Shown here piece by piece: positions 24,201 to 32,660 of a stretch of 32,660 nt of DNA; position 1 is the stretch's first letter, and every line of letters begins with the position of its first letter. The notes under the pieces were generated by a model. That model was not told the origin of the DNA, ran no database searches, and saw only the letters and a list, made by a program, of their open reading frames with translations. The stretch comes from Spirogloea muscicola (lineage: Eukaryota; Streptophyta; Zygnematophyceae; Spirogloeales; Spirogloeaceae): positions 653,235 to 685,894 of the forward strand of contig WELB01000012.1 in the NCBI GenBank assembly GCA_009602725.1, in the 5' to 3' direction. The translations under genes were made by a program, and so were the position numbers.

Positions 24201-24685
24201 CCCTCTTTGGATGAGTTTGACCAGGGCTGCTGCTACTAGCCGCCGCACTGGGGGTCGGACACCCATGAATATGAACGATTGGAGCACATCCTCGCAGTGC
24301 CTTTGAGCTGAAATAAGACTGGCCTGCAGAGAATATTTAAACCAAATTGCAGGGTCATTCACATGCAATCTTCATTTCAAATAGAAGGGTGGTCATTCTA
24401 TGACCACAATGATGATCAGCCTACACGAGAGAGAATGTCAGCGCATATGATGCTCAATCTAGGCCCAGCACCTGTAAGATGCGCTGCCAACAACCCAAAA
24501 ACAACACAATGAGACGAAGTCGAGTGGCCATTGGCCACCTTGGGTTCGCGCTCGATGGCCGCGAGGAGCTTGGTGGCCAGATCGAAGCAGAGAAGAGGAT
24601 CGGGTCGTCGCTGAGCAGCATGCTGGAGGACCGCCTCCACTTCAGCCACCGTGGGGGCCAGCGCAGGCAGCTCGTCCTCCTCCAT
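7828..24685 (-). CDS. HEATR5/Laa1/SWEETIE-family HEAT-repeat trafficking protein
   Basis: This family forms long alpha-solenoids that bind AP-1 and act in clathrin traffic between endosomes and the trans-Golgi; the Arabidopsis member SWEETIE affects sugar metabolism. Exons with exact, phase-consistent borders (minus strand): 24539-24685 (start MEEDELPALAPTVAEVEAVL), 24110-24323, 23774-23880, 23362-23595, 23056-23142, 22825-22903, 21150-21275, 20935-21038, 20385-20517, 14711-14903, 9432-9557 and 7828-9282. Many more short exons lie between. Family landmarks occur in order: RPPVRRLVAAALVKLIQRGE, GAISRAYGHKLTSGLTEIVS, VRVEAARALRSLAMVDPACA, LQSDLDSLHGQALLLASLVA, GTFGS-type linkers, GAIALALGCIHRR, IWALHGLWLTAEAAGLSFVP, SLRQAAVATLRHLAERDP, RFRTRLFAAECLSRLPNAVG, DWLVLHLSELVALAYQ, EGHSILEQYQ, and VASLDEQSRRELQ just before the last exon. 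All match the order in animal HEATR5 proteins and plant SWEETIE. The middle exon model is not fully resolved. Confidence 0.88.
8449..8486 (-). repeat. In-frame tandem duplication in the HEATR5-type tail
   Basis: On the plus strand TCATCAGCAGCTGTAAG occurs twice in succession (shared core with a three-to-four-base spacer, period 21). On the coding strand this gives LTAADDKLTAADD, a seven-residue duplication that keeps the frame. It looks recent and sits in the disordered linker C-terminal to the WxxF motifs. Confidence 0.75.
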
Positions 24686-25826
24686 GGCTGCTGCAAAGCT
24701 CGCCTGCTCCGCAAGGGCCTATGCTAGGCGAGCAGGGAGTCGCCGTAAGGCGGCGCTGCTGCCGCTCTAGCCGTCGCAGTCCCCCGCGGGGAAGCGGCCG
24801 CTGGTCATCCTCTCAAGTATGTGCGAGGCACATCGAGACTTCGGTTAGGTGCGTGGCAAGTACGAGAGAAGGGAGCTGAAGGAGCCGCAAAGAGAGACGG
24901 GAGCTAACGAGAAAATGCTCCTTCTTTGTCTCGTACATTCCTTTGGACTTTGCCATCTGAGTCGCAGTGTGCGTTACCGTTTTCTATCTGTTCTCTCTTC
25001 TTTTGGACTGCCCTCTCCCAGCCACCAGTTAATCTGGCCGCGCTTGCTTCTTTTCTGTTTTCTGGCTCCTTCGAACTTTGTTCATTCCTTCTTTTTTTCT
25101 GGGCTGACTAATCACAGAGAGAAGGCGCGCGGTGCGCATGAAATTGAGAGGGAGGCCAATTCAAGCCTTGCAAATGACCCTGTAAACTGGGTAATGAGCA
25201 GGCTAATGGGGACACTAATATCCCCGAGCGAGCACATGCATATCTGACAAGCTAAGCTGAGGCACCAAACCACCACCACGGAAGCCATTAGCCTGTGCTA
25301 ATGCACGACCGGCACGCTGGTGTATCGCCAGCACCAACCTCTACTGGAAGATGGCAATTCCTCTCGTGTCTCACAGTCTTTGCATTACATTGGAAGGGTT
25401 GTCTCTCTATCAATACTAAGTGTATCTCTCACTCAATACACACAAGTGTAGGGCTGGCTTTTCACAGCCCTTGCTCCCATTGGGAGTGCCACTCCTCACT
25501 CAATACAAGCTCCATTCCACCCGACAGTCCTCGCAAGCTTCCGGAGCTCACCGGCGCGGGAGGAGGCGCGCCGCGCCCGCGCTGCGGGCTGCGGCGGCTC
25601 TCCTGCCGAGCGGCGTGGTGGAGCCGAGGCTTCTGCTCCGCCTCCTTGCTTCCGCTCCGCGTTCTGCCGCCATCGCCGGGCCGTCTGGCTGCGGGCCGGC
25701 CCTCAGGCCTCCCAGTCCGCCTGAGATTGGCAGCTGGACGGTGTGGCAGCCTGCCCGCCAGGGGCGCGGCTAGCACACAGTACTTCGCGGCGCGCGACGG
25801 ACGTGCTTCTGGAGTGCCCCGTGGCC
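24686..25826. promoter_or_regulatory. Divergent upstream region between the HEATR5-type and FemAB-like genes
   Basis: The two ATGs face away from each other across about 1.1 kb. Directly flanking each start the sequence is GC-rich (24690-24800 and 25550-25826). The middle holds T/C-rich repeat units and AT-richer DNA. Open frames here have no splice or family support. CTGACTAATCACAG at about 25104-25117 contains an inverted CCAAT-like element (ATTAG/CTAAT, not exact); no TATA box is convincing. I infer one shared nucleosome-free promoter zone, but the transcription starts cannot be placed. Confidence 0.45.
24917..25117 (+). repeat. Copy group C: three partial units of the dispersed repeat
   Basis: Three pieces match the repeat consensus. 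About 24917-24953 has CTCCTTCTTTGTC then CATTCCTTTGGACTTTGCC. About 24998-25050 has CTTTTGGACTGCCCTCTCCC then AGCCACCAGTTAATCTGGCC and GCGCTTGCT, the best-conserved core. About 25064-25117 has GGCTCCTTCGAACTTTG then TTCATTCC and a GGGCTGAC end. They lie about 240-430 bases upstream of the HEATR5-type start codon, in antisense orientation to that gene and sense to the FemAB-like gene. Confidence 0.7.
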
Positions 25827-28800
25827 ATGATGGCTGCAGATATCGCTGCCGCTCTGGCAGCCGGCCAGGTGAGCTGCCGCCAGGAGGCCCGCAGTGCCGG
25901 AAGCCAGCGCTTGCGGTGGCCGGACCTCGCCCGATCGGAGACGTACAGCTCCAGAAGGCAGTGCACATTTGGTGGCAGCCTCAGGCCAGTCGCTTGTGTA
26001 GCCTCCCCTTTGGCAACCAGCCAGCCCAGCCAGGTGATCAGGGGACACTTAGAATGTCACCCTGCAACCTCTCACTAAGTCAAGAGTTACACTGTGGTAC
26101 TTACCTGCCTCGTCCTGTCAAACCAGCTGCTCCTGCTATGACCATCGATTGACCCAAGCCTTGCCATAAGAAAGAGCAATCTGCATTTGCGAATGTTCAA
26201 GGAGAGGCAGAAGTTGGTGCTAACTGGATCACGTGAGAAACTTCCTAATCAGCTCGCAGCCCGTCTAAACCTTCCCGAATTTGCCTCTTATCTTAGGCAT
26301 CCGCTCGAGTGTGCCAAACAGCAATGAAAGGCACTCAGAATTTTGGCGTGTCTGTAGATGAGACTCAGGAGGACCAGGTCAGTTCTATTTGGAAGCAACT
26401 GTGATATGCCTTGGCCAGAGTTGCTTCTAGCTTGGCTCTAATGGACTTCAGCTTAAATCTACTGCGGAGGATATGGTGCATAGGCTTCCTCAATCTGGCT
26501 TACTTGGATGGCATTGACGATAGCAATGCTGGCTTGCAGGCTACTATTGGTGATGGCGGCAGTCGTGGAAATGGATCTGCAAGCGATGTGGAGACATTGA
26601 CAGTTTCTGTCATCTCGTCCATTTTCCTCATCTCACCCGAGGAGTGGGATGCATGCGCCAAGTCAGCAGCTGGTTCAAGCTCGTTCAACCCCTTCATTTC
26701 CCATGCTTTCCTTGGAAGCCTGGAGGAGAGCAAGAGTGCGTGTCAGGTCAGTGTGAAAGTGGGTGGTGCTTATGTTGCCTGCTGCTCGATGAGATATATT
26801 GACGATCCACAGCATCCAATAAGCTTGCAGATTAAAGACTACATGGTCGAGTAGTAGTATGTCTGTAGATATATGCTTTCTGCTTGTTCAAGGATGCTCA
26901 TCAGCACTACCACTCGATAGTACTTGAGAAAGTTAGCCCACAGCAATGCCATTTGCTAGCTCTTGAAGACTTTTTTGTGCCACAGGGAGAAGGCTGGTTG
27001 CCACAGCATCTTGTTGCTAAAAGTGAGTCTGGAGAGGTTCAAGGAGTAATACCTCTTTACCTTAAAAGGTAACTTTGCAGGTCCATGAACAGCAATTGCT
27101 AATCAAGGCCTTCTTTGAGGCTATCATTTGTGCTCTAGAAGACCACAGCGTGATTACTTGACAAATGATTTTCTCAATGCAGCTTCACTTCTCTCAGCTC
27201 CATTGAGCTTTCAATTGGCCTCTGAATTGTCTGTTGCCTGCCACTGTTGCCTGCCAGTCATTCATATGGCGAATATGTGTTTGATCACTCTTGGGCCAAT
27301 GCCTTCATGCGGTATGGACGGGCCTACTATCCAAAGCTGCAGTCCTGTGTACCATTTACACCTGCCACAGGACCCAGACTTTTGATCAAAAGAGGGCCAT
27401 ACTATGCAGCTGTCTTCAATGGCCTGTGCACAGCAATGAAGCAATTGGCTGAGCAAGTAAGGCTGGCCTCTCCTACCAGTAATTAGCCTGTACATTTCAC
27501 GTCAATCAGCTTGTGAACAAGCGTATGTGGAGGCACTAAAACCTGCTTTGACAAAATTAAGAAGTTCCAATGCATGCAGTTTGGTGTATCGTCCCTTCAT
27601 GTGACTTTTCCTACAGAGGAAGAGTGGACGGGCATGGGAGACTCTGACTTTCTAAAGAGAATGGGTGTTCAATATCACTGGTCCAATCATGATTATCAGA
27701 CGTGAGTTTCTCTTCCTGGACTCGGTTGGTCGTTTTTGATGCATTAAACTGTTTGCTTATTACTCAGTCAGTCGTGGTTAGTTCCTCGAATCAATTGCTG
27801 CTCTACAAGGATGACAAATCGTGCAACATCATATTTCACCTTTGATTGTACAGGTTTGACGACTTCCTGATGGACCTCAAGCAGTCCAGAAGGAAGTCAA
27901 TCCGGCAGGAGCGTAAGAAGGTGCTTACTCAAGGGGCTATGCTAGGTTGATCACGGGCAGTCCATATCGTAAAGTCTGCTTAGTGCAGCTCGTGTGTCAG
28001 GCGGGCTTTGTCACCAAGGCTTGATCAAGTTGCCATGGGCACGCAAGAAACAGGCGTGTGCTTCACAGTGTGGCCGTGATTGACATGGTGGTTGCTGCTT
28101 CAGGTCCTTCAGACACAGGCCTTGAAATTGAGGCGATTGAGAGGTGATGACATAAAGGTGAGCTGCAAGCTCACAAAGTACCTGACGATTTGTTATGTGT
28201 ATTGATCCTTGCCAAACTTCTAAATTTGCGACCTCAAGGTGAGGGACACCATCTACTTGCGGTCTAGACTACAGCTTCTGTGCAATAAGCACGTCCAGGG
28301 TATTGGGCTTCTACCTTCTGTGAAAGGCAGGCAGGCTTTGAAGCTTACACCAGTTTGAAGCTTACACCGGTCTTTTATATGCAGCCATATCACTGGGATA
28401 CTTTCTACCAGTTCTACAGAAACACCACTGATCACAAGTGAGCAATGCTCGCTCTATGCTCCATGTGATGATCACTGTCTGCTATTTGATACCATAACCG
28501 CAAATTGTACTGTGGATACAGCCTATAGTACTTGTACATTGACCTTAACTACCTCATACGGACCTACTTGATGTAATGCAGGTGGGGACAAGCTTACTTG
28601 ACCAGAGAGTTCTTTCACATGATTGGTGAGAGAATGGGTGATCAAGTGCTTTTGGTAGCTGCTGAGGATGATGGTCAATTGGTGGCCGGAGCCCTAAACC
28701 TTATTGGAGGCGACACTCTCTTTGGAAGAAATTGGGGTTGTCTGCCCCGAAGCTACTATCCGAACCTGCACTTTGAAGCATGCTACTACCAGGTATGTCA

Positions 28801-29462
28801 TGGAAAAGCTGACTTCAGAAATGGCTTGCACTCCCTCATATTCTGGCCACAGCCTCAAATCCTGGCCATGGCAACTCGCCTCCTGGACTTCTCATGGCGT
28901 GCAGTTAACATGATGTATATTGATACTCCCCAAGAAATACGTGTCATACAGGCGATTGATGCTGCCATTGAGTGGAAGCTCAAGAAGGTCGAGGCTGGTG
29001 CTCAGGGTGAACACAAGATTCAGAGAGGCTACCTGCCGTCACCTACTTACAGCTGTCACTACATTTGTGATGACCAGCTCAGTATTGCTATAGGAGACTT
29101 CCTTCGGCGCGAGGCTGTGCAGGTGCACGTCTTTCTCATACAGGGCTGTGCTTCTGCACTATTTTCCATTGCAGACCACCATTGAAATTTTCCGCGCACT
29201 CTTTCAGAAGAAACGCGGATGTTACTTGTCAAGGCTCTTGGTATGCTGCTCATCAAGCTAGATATGCAGATCCTAAGATTTACCCTTGAGATGACTGTTA
29301 TAGGTTCATAATGGATGCTTCAATCTGACATTGTGCAATTGCCATAATGACATGTGTATGCAGGTCAAGCTAACATTGAGTTTATTGACAGAGCAAGCCA
29401 ATCCATACAAGGAGGGGATAATAGAGAAAGCCAACTGCTTTAAGGAGGGGTCTGTGGCGTAG
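25827..29462 (+). CDS. FemAB-like GNAT-fold protein (COG3146/PF04339), possible N-acyltransferase
   Basis: Twelve exons join in phase throughout: 25827-25868, 26297-26377, 26540-26746, 26986-27068, 27258-27456, 27580-27701, 27854-27920, 28104-28157, 28385-28437, 28582-28792, 28952-29122 and 29364-29462, giving 462 residues. Every intron is GT-AG. Family landmarks in order: ISPEEWDACAK and NPFISHAFLGSLEES (about residues 75-105), GWLPQHLVAK, VIPLYLKSHSYGEYVFDHSW (about 130-150), YYPKLQSCVPFTPATGPRLL (about 160-180), FGVSSLHVTFPTEEEW, RKSIRQERKKV (about 255-268), HWDTFYQFYRNTTDHKWG, ALNLIGGDTLFGRNWGC, PNLHFEACYYQ, VEAGAQGEHKIQRGYLPS (about 390-410) and NPYKEG at the end. The biochemical substrate of this family is not established; the FemAB relation suggests aminoacyl or acyl transfer. 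The first two exons carry no family motif, so the start (MMAADIAAAL) is less sure. No clear transit peptide is visible. Confidence 0.88.
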
Positions 29463-29997
29463 CTTATACTTCTGCCTACCTACATACATTCTTATCAACT
29501 GCCATTCATAGCCAGGTTACATCTGGGCGAGTGTACATACACAGCAGTTGAACATTGATGACAAGGACAGCATTTGCGAGCTCTTTGCCATGCAGCACGG
29601 GGCATGTCATTGCTCTGCAGGTATTACTAGACCTGCTGTCGTTTCGTTCTAGTATGCCAGAATATATGTAGATAAGAAAACTTTACTTTGTGCAGCTTCA
29701 GATTTTTGCCCTCGCAAAGGCGAAGGAGTCAGGACATGCCTTCATTGACAGCTGCAGGACACAACAAAAAACATGCCTGCAATTGAAGCTTAAACTGCGA
29801 GATCAAACGGCGCAGACTTGGCTCCAAGAAACTCACATTTTCAAGTCATGGTAATGTTGAGCAAGCCCTTTGTGTTGCTGACTGCAGCTTCATGCGAAGT
29901 AGTTTGTATAAATGAGTTCAGGGTCTTCGTATCCTGTATAGAGTGACTCATCCATGGGGATACTTCGCAGCCGAATTACAACTAAACTTCAGCTTGC

Positions 29998-30002
29998 TGT
30001 AA
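29998..30002 (+). terminator. Candidate TGTAA poly(A) signal, FemAB-like gene
   Basis: TGTAA is the usual green-algal poly(A) signal. This is one of two plus-strand occurrences after the FemAB-like stop at 29462 (the other is at 30045) and would give a 3' UTR of about 550 bases. Choice between the two is not possible from sequence. Confidence 0.45.
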
Positions 30003-30044
30003 AGGCAATCATTCTCATGATCAATGCACAATGACCACAACGAT

Positions 30045-30054
30045 TGTAATTACA
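30045..30054. terminator. Palindromic TGTAATTACA, possible two-way poly(A) signal
   Basis: TGTAATTACA is a perfect palindrome, so it gives TGTAA on both strands at the same spot. It lies between the FemAB-like gene on the plus strand and the unknown gene on the minus strand, which are convergent. It could therefore end both transcripts. Confidence 0.5.
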
Positions 30055-31085
30055 CCACTACATTGTGCATAGCACTATTTGGAGAGGAGCAACGCCAGCA
30101 TCAATCTGGCATGCCGAAGTGAAGGGCAACGACAGTGCAGGGCCAAGGGATACTCGTATTCCAGGAAGAATGCACCTCAACAGAGCAGTGCAGTCACAGC
30201 AGACAGACACATGTTGGCTGACCAGCACAAGTGCCTCCAATCAGCTCGCCGATGCTCAGTTGCCGGCTGGCCACAAGCACAGCCTGAGCTGGCATGGAAA
30301 ATCCATTCCAGCTGACACCGTCACACTTTGATGGCAGCAACACAATGTCATGGGGCAAACTTGGCTTCTATGAGGTGGTGATACATGCGCGTAAGGTCTT
30401 GGAGGAATGGGTGCAGGCAGGCTTCAAAGCTGGAGGCACCACGTGTAAAGGCAGGGAGACCGGCTCTGCTGCTTGACCTCTTCGGCCAGCCATCTCATCA
30501 CACCCGGATCTGCAAGCTATCACATCACATCAGAGGCGCCCAGCTAGCTGCGAGCAACGGCATGGCGATCACATATTGCTGCAGCTCTGTGTGAATAATA
30601 AGCTCAAAATGACAAGGATGCAGGATAATAAATGAGACAGGCAGCCTATGCGTAAGTGGTAGGGAATTGTGGGCTTGTGTGTCCTACATATGGATTTTGC
30701 AATTTAGAATGCACGCTTATGCCAGGGGCCCTTGTGCATGCTCAGCAATAGCCAGGCCTCTGTAGCTGCCTCTACTGTAGGTTAGAATAGCTGGACAAGG
30801 AGTGGGAGCGCTGCCTACCTTCTTTGACACAAAGCATGTCTATTCGTCTCTGGCGTGCTGCCTGCAGTCCAATTCCGCTCTTCATCCTGGAGCCAATCAA
30901 GGTGATCAATTGCATGAGTTCTGTGAATCACCTGGGATCTCTTCATCATGGTCACAAGCTCGAAATGTAGGCAAGATGGAAGCCAAAATGCTGTGCTCAT
31001 AGTTACCTGGTAAGGACAACTCATGAGTGGACCTTTCCACCACGGTTCTGGATGTGTGATCAGACTCACGCAGGTGTGGTCAAAG

Positions 31086-32069
31086 TCACTGAATATTCTG
31101 GCCAGAAACCGAAGTGGGCCCTGCAGCTGCCGAGTAGTCCACAAGCTGCGGGCCCAGGCGGTGGTGCATCGAGGTGCGGCTGTCACGCACAGCAGCGTCT
31201 GGTAATGTCCCACTCGCCACAGCGGCAACCGCCGCAGCATTTAAAGACTGCATCCAGACGGAGCCCTCTGCAGTTGCGCCAGCCAGCAATCGACCCTTGT
31301 ACCGCGGTACGGCCTTGAGCGGCGGCTGGCAGCTGATGTAGTGGATCTTGCGTAGTAGCCTATGATCGAGGATTGGCACGGCCTCTGGTGGCATGTCGCC
31401 GCCGTCCGCCGGCAGTGCCAGCGTAGCAATCTTTGCGCCAGCAGCCGCAGCGATGGCTTTGAGGTCCACCTGCAGCGGCGCACAGCCGTTGGGCGGCTGT
31501 CGACCGCCGCCACCTCCATCCCGCGCAGCACTCAACAGGTAACGACGGGACGACTTGGCAATGCCGCTCCCGATGCCACGCACGCCGCCACCTCGGTCAG
31601 GCCTCGCCGGACTGCCACCACTGCCACCAGTACCGCCGCTCCCGCCGCCGCCAGGCAAGCTCGCATTCAAGACCATCTGCTGGCATGGCTTTGGAGGGAG
31701 CAGGGAGTCCTGGCCCGGGCGCGACCCAACTCTTGGCTGCCGGAGAAAACTTCGATCTATTTAGTAACACTGGGATAGCACTTGCTAATACTGGTAGAGA
31801 TAGTAAAAGCAGATTGGGTAAGATGAGAGCTTTCTTTATGGTGCTCCTGCAGGCAGCAGGAGCAGAATGGGCGACGAAGTTGAAGACCCAAAAGGCAGGA
31901 CGGTGGTACGAGCAAGGAAGCTTCGAATTTGGCAATGGGCTCTCACGGCCGGCAAGGTGGTGCTCCGGGCCCGCTTGTGCTCCCGCTCGTCCTCGTCGGC
32001 GTCGTCGCTGTCGGCGGCACCCTCCGCGCGGGCCAACCGGAGCCTCCTAGTCCTGCCGGTTGCAGTCAT
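31086..32069 (-). CDS. Unknown Gly/Ala-rich protein with acidic-basic N-terminus
   Basis: Not recognised. Exon 1 (31947-32069) reads MTATGRTRRLRLARAEGAAD then SDDADEDEREHKRARSTTLP; its basic-acidic-basic composition suggests a nuclear protein. Its donor GCC/GTGAGA joins in phase to acceptor CCAGCAG at 31677. Exon 2 starts MVLNASLPGGGGSGGTGG and continues through a folded-looking part: LQVDLKAIAAAAGAKIATLA, VPILDHRLLRKIHYISCQPP, LKAVPRYKGRLLAGATAEGS, VWMQSLNAAAVAAVASGTLP. It reaches a stop at 31086, but a frame change by a short intron near 31140-31200 into GPLRFLARIFSDFDHTC is equally possible and would extend the gene to about 30430. GC content is high over both exons and drops below 31140. 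Confidence 0.5.
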
Positions 32070-32129
32070 GGCAGCCAGTCGCCCAAGTTCAGGCAATGGC
32101 GGCCAGTCTTTGTGACACCAGCTGCGGCT

Positions 32130-32660
32130 TCACCTCAGCAGCGAGCACAAAGTGCGGCGAACTATGTAGTTGGCTATGTAGTCGGCTACTTCATTTCTGC
32201 CACTAGCCGCATAATGGAATATATCATAAACATCCATAATACTAACCAGCTGCACATTGAGCACTAGAGGTGAATGATTATTTCGAGAAGAAGTGCTGAA
32301 TCTTAAGACTGGCTCATGGGACTTCGCCGCAAGCGGCAACGGCGGCGGCAGCGGCGGGGCCGACCTCGTGGTGCAGCCGTGGTCGTCGATGTGCCAGCCG
32401 CAGGGCGCGAGGACGCAGCGCAGGACGGCGAAGTCGTCGAGCGCGGCCGCGGCGCCCGGCGCGAAGCCCTCCCAGCGGCGCAGGCCCAGCACGACGTTGG
32501 CTATGCGCGTCGCCAGCGGCGGGAGCGCCTCGCCCGCCGCCGCCGCGGCGGGGCCGTCTGCTGCGGATGGCAGCCGTTCGCCCATGCCGAAGTCGCCGAC
32601 CCCCGCAGGCTCACATGCCAGCAGGCCGGCTTCGGCGGCTGCAGCAGCAGCGGCGGCGGC
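32130..32660 (-). CDS. Partial unknown gene running off the right edge
   Basis: Not recognised. On the minus strand the frame is open from the window edge to a stop at 32130. The upstream half is very GC-rich and reads poly-Ala, then LLACEPAGVGDFGMGERLP, then a well-formed part: LATRIANVVLGLRRWEGFAP and AALDDFAVLRCVLAPCGWHI and DDHGCTTRS. After about residue 105 the composition changes to PPLPPPLPLA and then AT-rich sequence, so a donor may lie near 32360 and the remainder may be intron or 3' UTR. The hydrophobic pattern fits a globular domain, but I cannot name a family. The start lies outside the window. Confidence 0.4.
   Translation of the reverse strand, partial: AAAAAAAAAEAGLLACEPAGVGDFGMGERLPSAADGPAAAAAGEALPPLATRIANVVLGLRRWEGFAPGAAAALDDFAVLRCVLAPCGWHIDDHGCTTRSAPPLPPPLPLAAKSHEPVLRFSTSSRNNHSPLVLNVQLVSIMDVYDIFHYAASGRNEVADYIANYIVRRTLCSLLR

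Larger units (their letters stand above)
29463..31085. other. Intergenic / UTR stretch with candidate small minus-strand exons
   Basis: The left part is the presumed 3' UTR of the FemAB-like gene up to about 30050. To its right no family is recognised, but several minus-strand stretches look like small exons. AARQRRIDMLCVKE (about 30822-30866) has acceptor CCTGCAG and donor GAAG/GTAGGC. VMRWLAEEVKQQSRSPCLYT (about 30432-30510) is near a TTGCAG acceptor and soon reaches a stop. RFLARIFSDFDHTC (about 31064-31106) has donor TGC/GTGAGT. They could belong to the unknown gene whose first exons lie at 31086-32069. Joins are not resolved. Confidence 0.35.

Noticed and set aside
25295-26152. 285-codon plus-strand frame upstream of the FemAB-like exons
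   Set aside because: Its first half is Cys/Ser/His-rich and it runs through the clear donor at 25868 (CAG/GTGAGC) in another frame. The short exon at 25827-25868 joins in phase instead.
29173-29238. Possible extra FemAB-like exon reading TTIEIFRALFQKKRG
   Set aside because: It has an acceptor, but the family continues directly from FLRREAVQ to the NPYKEG end, and the 29122 to 29364 join is in phase without it.
32159-32191. Near-tandem TATGTAGTTGGC / TATGTAGTCGGC
   Set aside because: Only two imperfect 12-base units with no extension; not enough to call a repeat element.
1-32660. CRISPR array, prokaryotic operon, prophage, or defence island
   Set aside because: No evenly spaced identical repeats with unique spacers, no Shine-Dalgarno-led gene runs, and clear spliceosomal introns throughout.
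1-32660. tRNA, rRNA or snRNA genes, including one near SNAPC1
   Set aside because: I saw no credible tRNA B-box with matching acceptor stem and no snRNA-like conserved loop. A covariance-model scan was not possible, so a small RNA gene could still be missed.

Overview
The window is nuclear DNA from a eukaryote, most likely a green alga. Genes are broken into many small exons with GT-AG introns, usually with TGCAG-type acceptors. TGTAA motifs, the usual algal poly(A) signal, lie past a gene end. The protein families look plant-like. There is no bacterial operon structure, no CRISPR array, and I saw no rRNA or tRNA gene. The lineage call is inference; no marker here fixes a genus.

Layout, left to right. 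(1) 1-1604, plus strand: most of an EAF-type (ELL-associated factor) transcription elongation gene, with its first exon missing or unresolved. (2) About 2579-3420, minus strand: a tentative spliced gene of unknown function. (3) 3737-6970, minus strand: SNAPC1 (SNAP43), a subunit of the complex that activates snRNA promoters. Seven exons are resolved and most junctions keep the reading phase. (4) 6971-7827: intergenic, with diverged copies of a roughly 108-bp repeat. (5) 7828-24685, minus strand: a very large many-exon HEAT-repeat gene of the HEATR5/Laa1/SWEETIE family, with a long disordered tail carrying three acidic WxxF motifs expected to bind adaptor ear domains. (6) 24686-25826: a shared divergent upstream region with further partial repeat copies. 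(7) 25827-29462, plus strand: a FemAB-like/GNAT (COG3146, PF04339) protein for which twelve exons join in phase to give 462 residues. (8) About 30050-32069, minus strand: a Gly/Ala-rich unknown gene convergent with gene 7. A palindromic TGTAATTACA lies between them and could serve both as a poly(A) signal. (9) 32130-32660, minus strand: the 3' part of another unknown gene running off the right edge.

How the genes might relate: in animals EAF, with ELL, belongs to the little elongation complex at snRNA genes, and SNAPC1 is the core snRNA promoter factor. Finding both within 7 kb is suggestive but may be chance. HEATR5 acts in AP-1-dependent endosome/Golgi traffic. The FemAB-like protein is of bacterial type and has no evident link to its neighbours. 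I found no convincing new defence or mobile system. The least explained signals are the repeat family near gene 5' ends, including one copy flanked by a perfect 13-bp direct repeat, and the unknown genes 2, 8 and 9.
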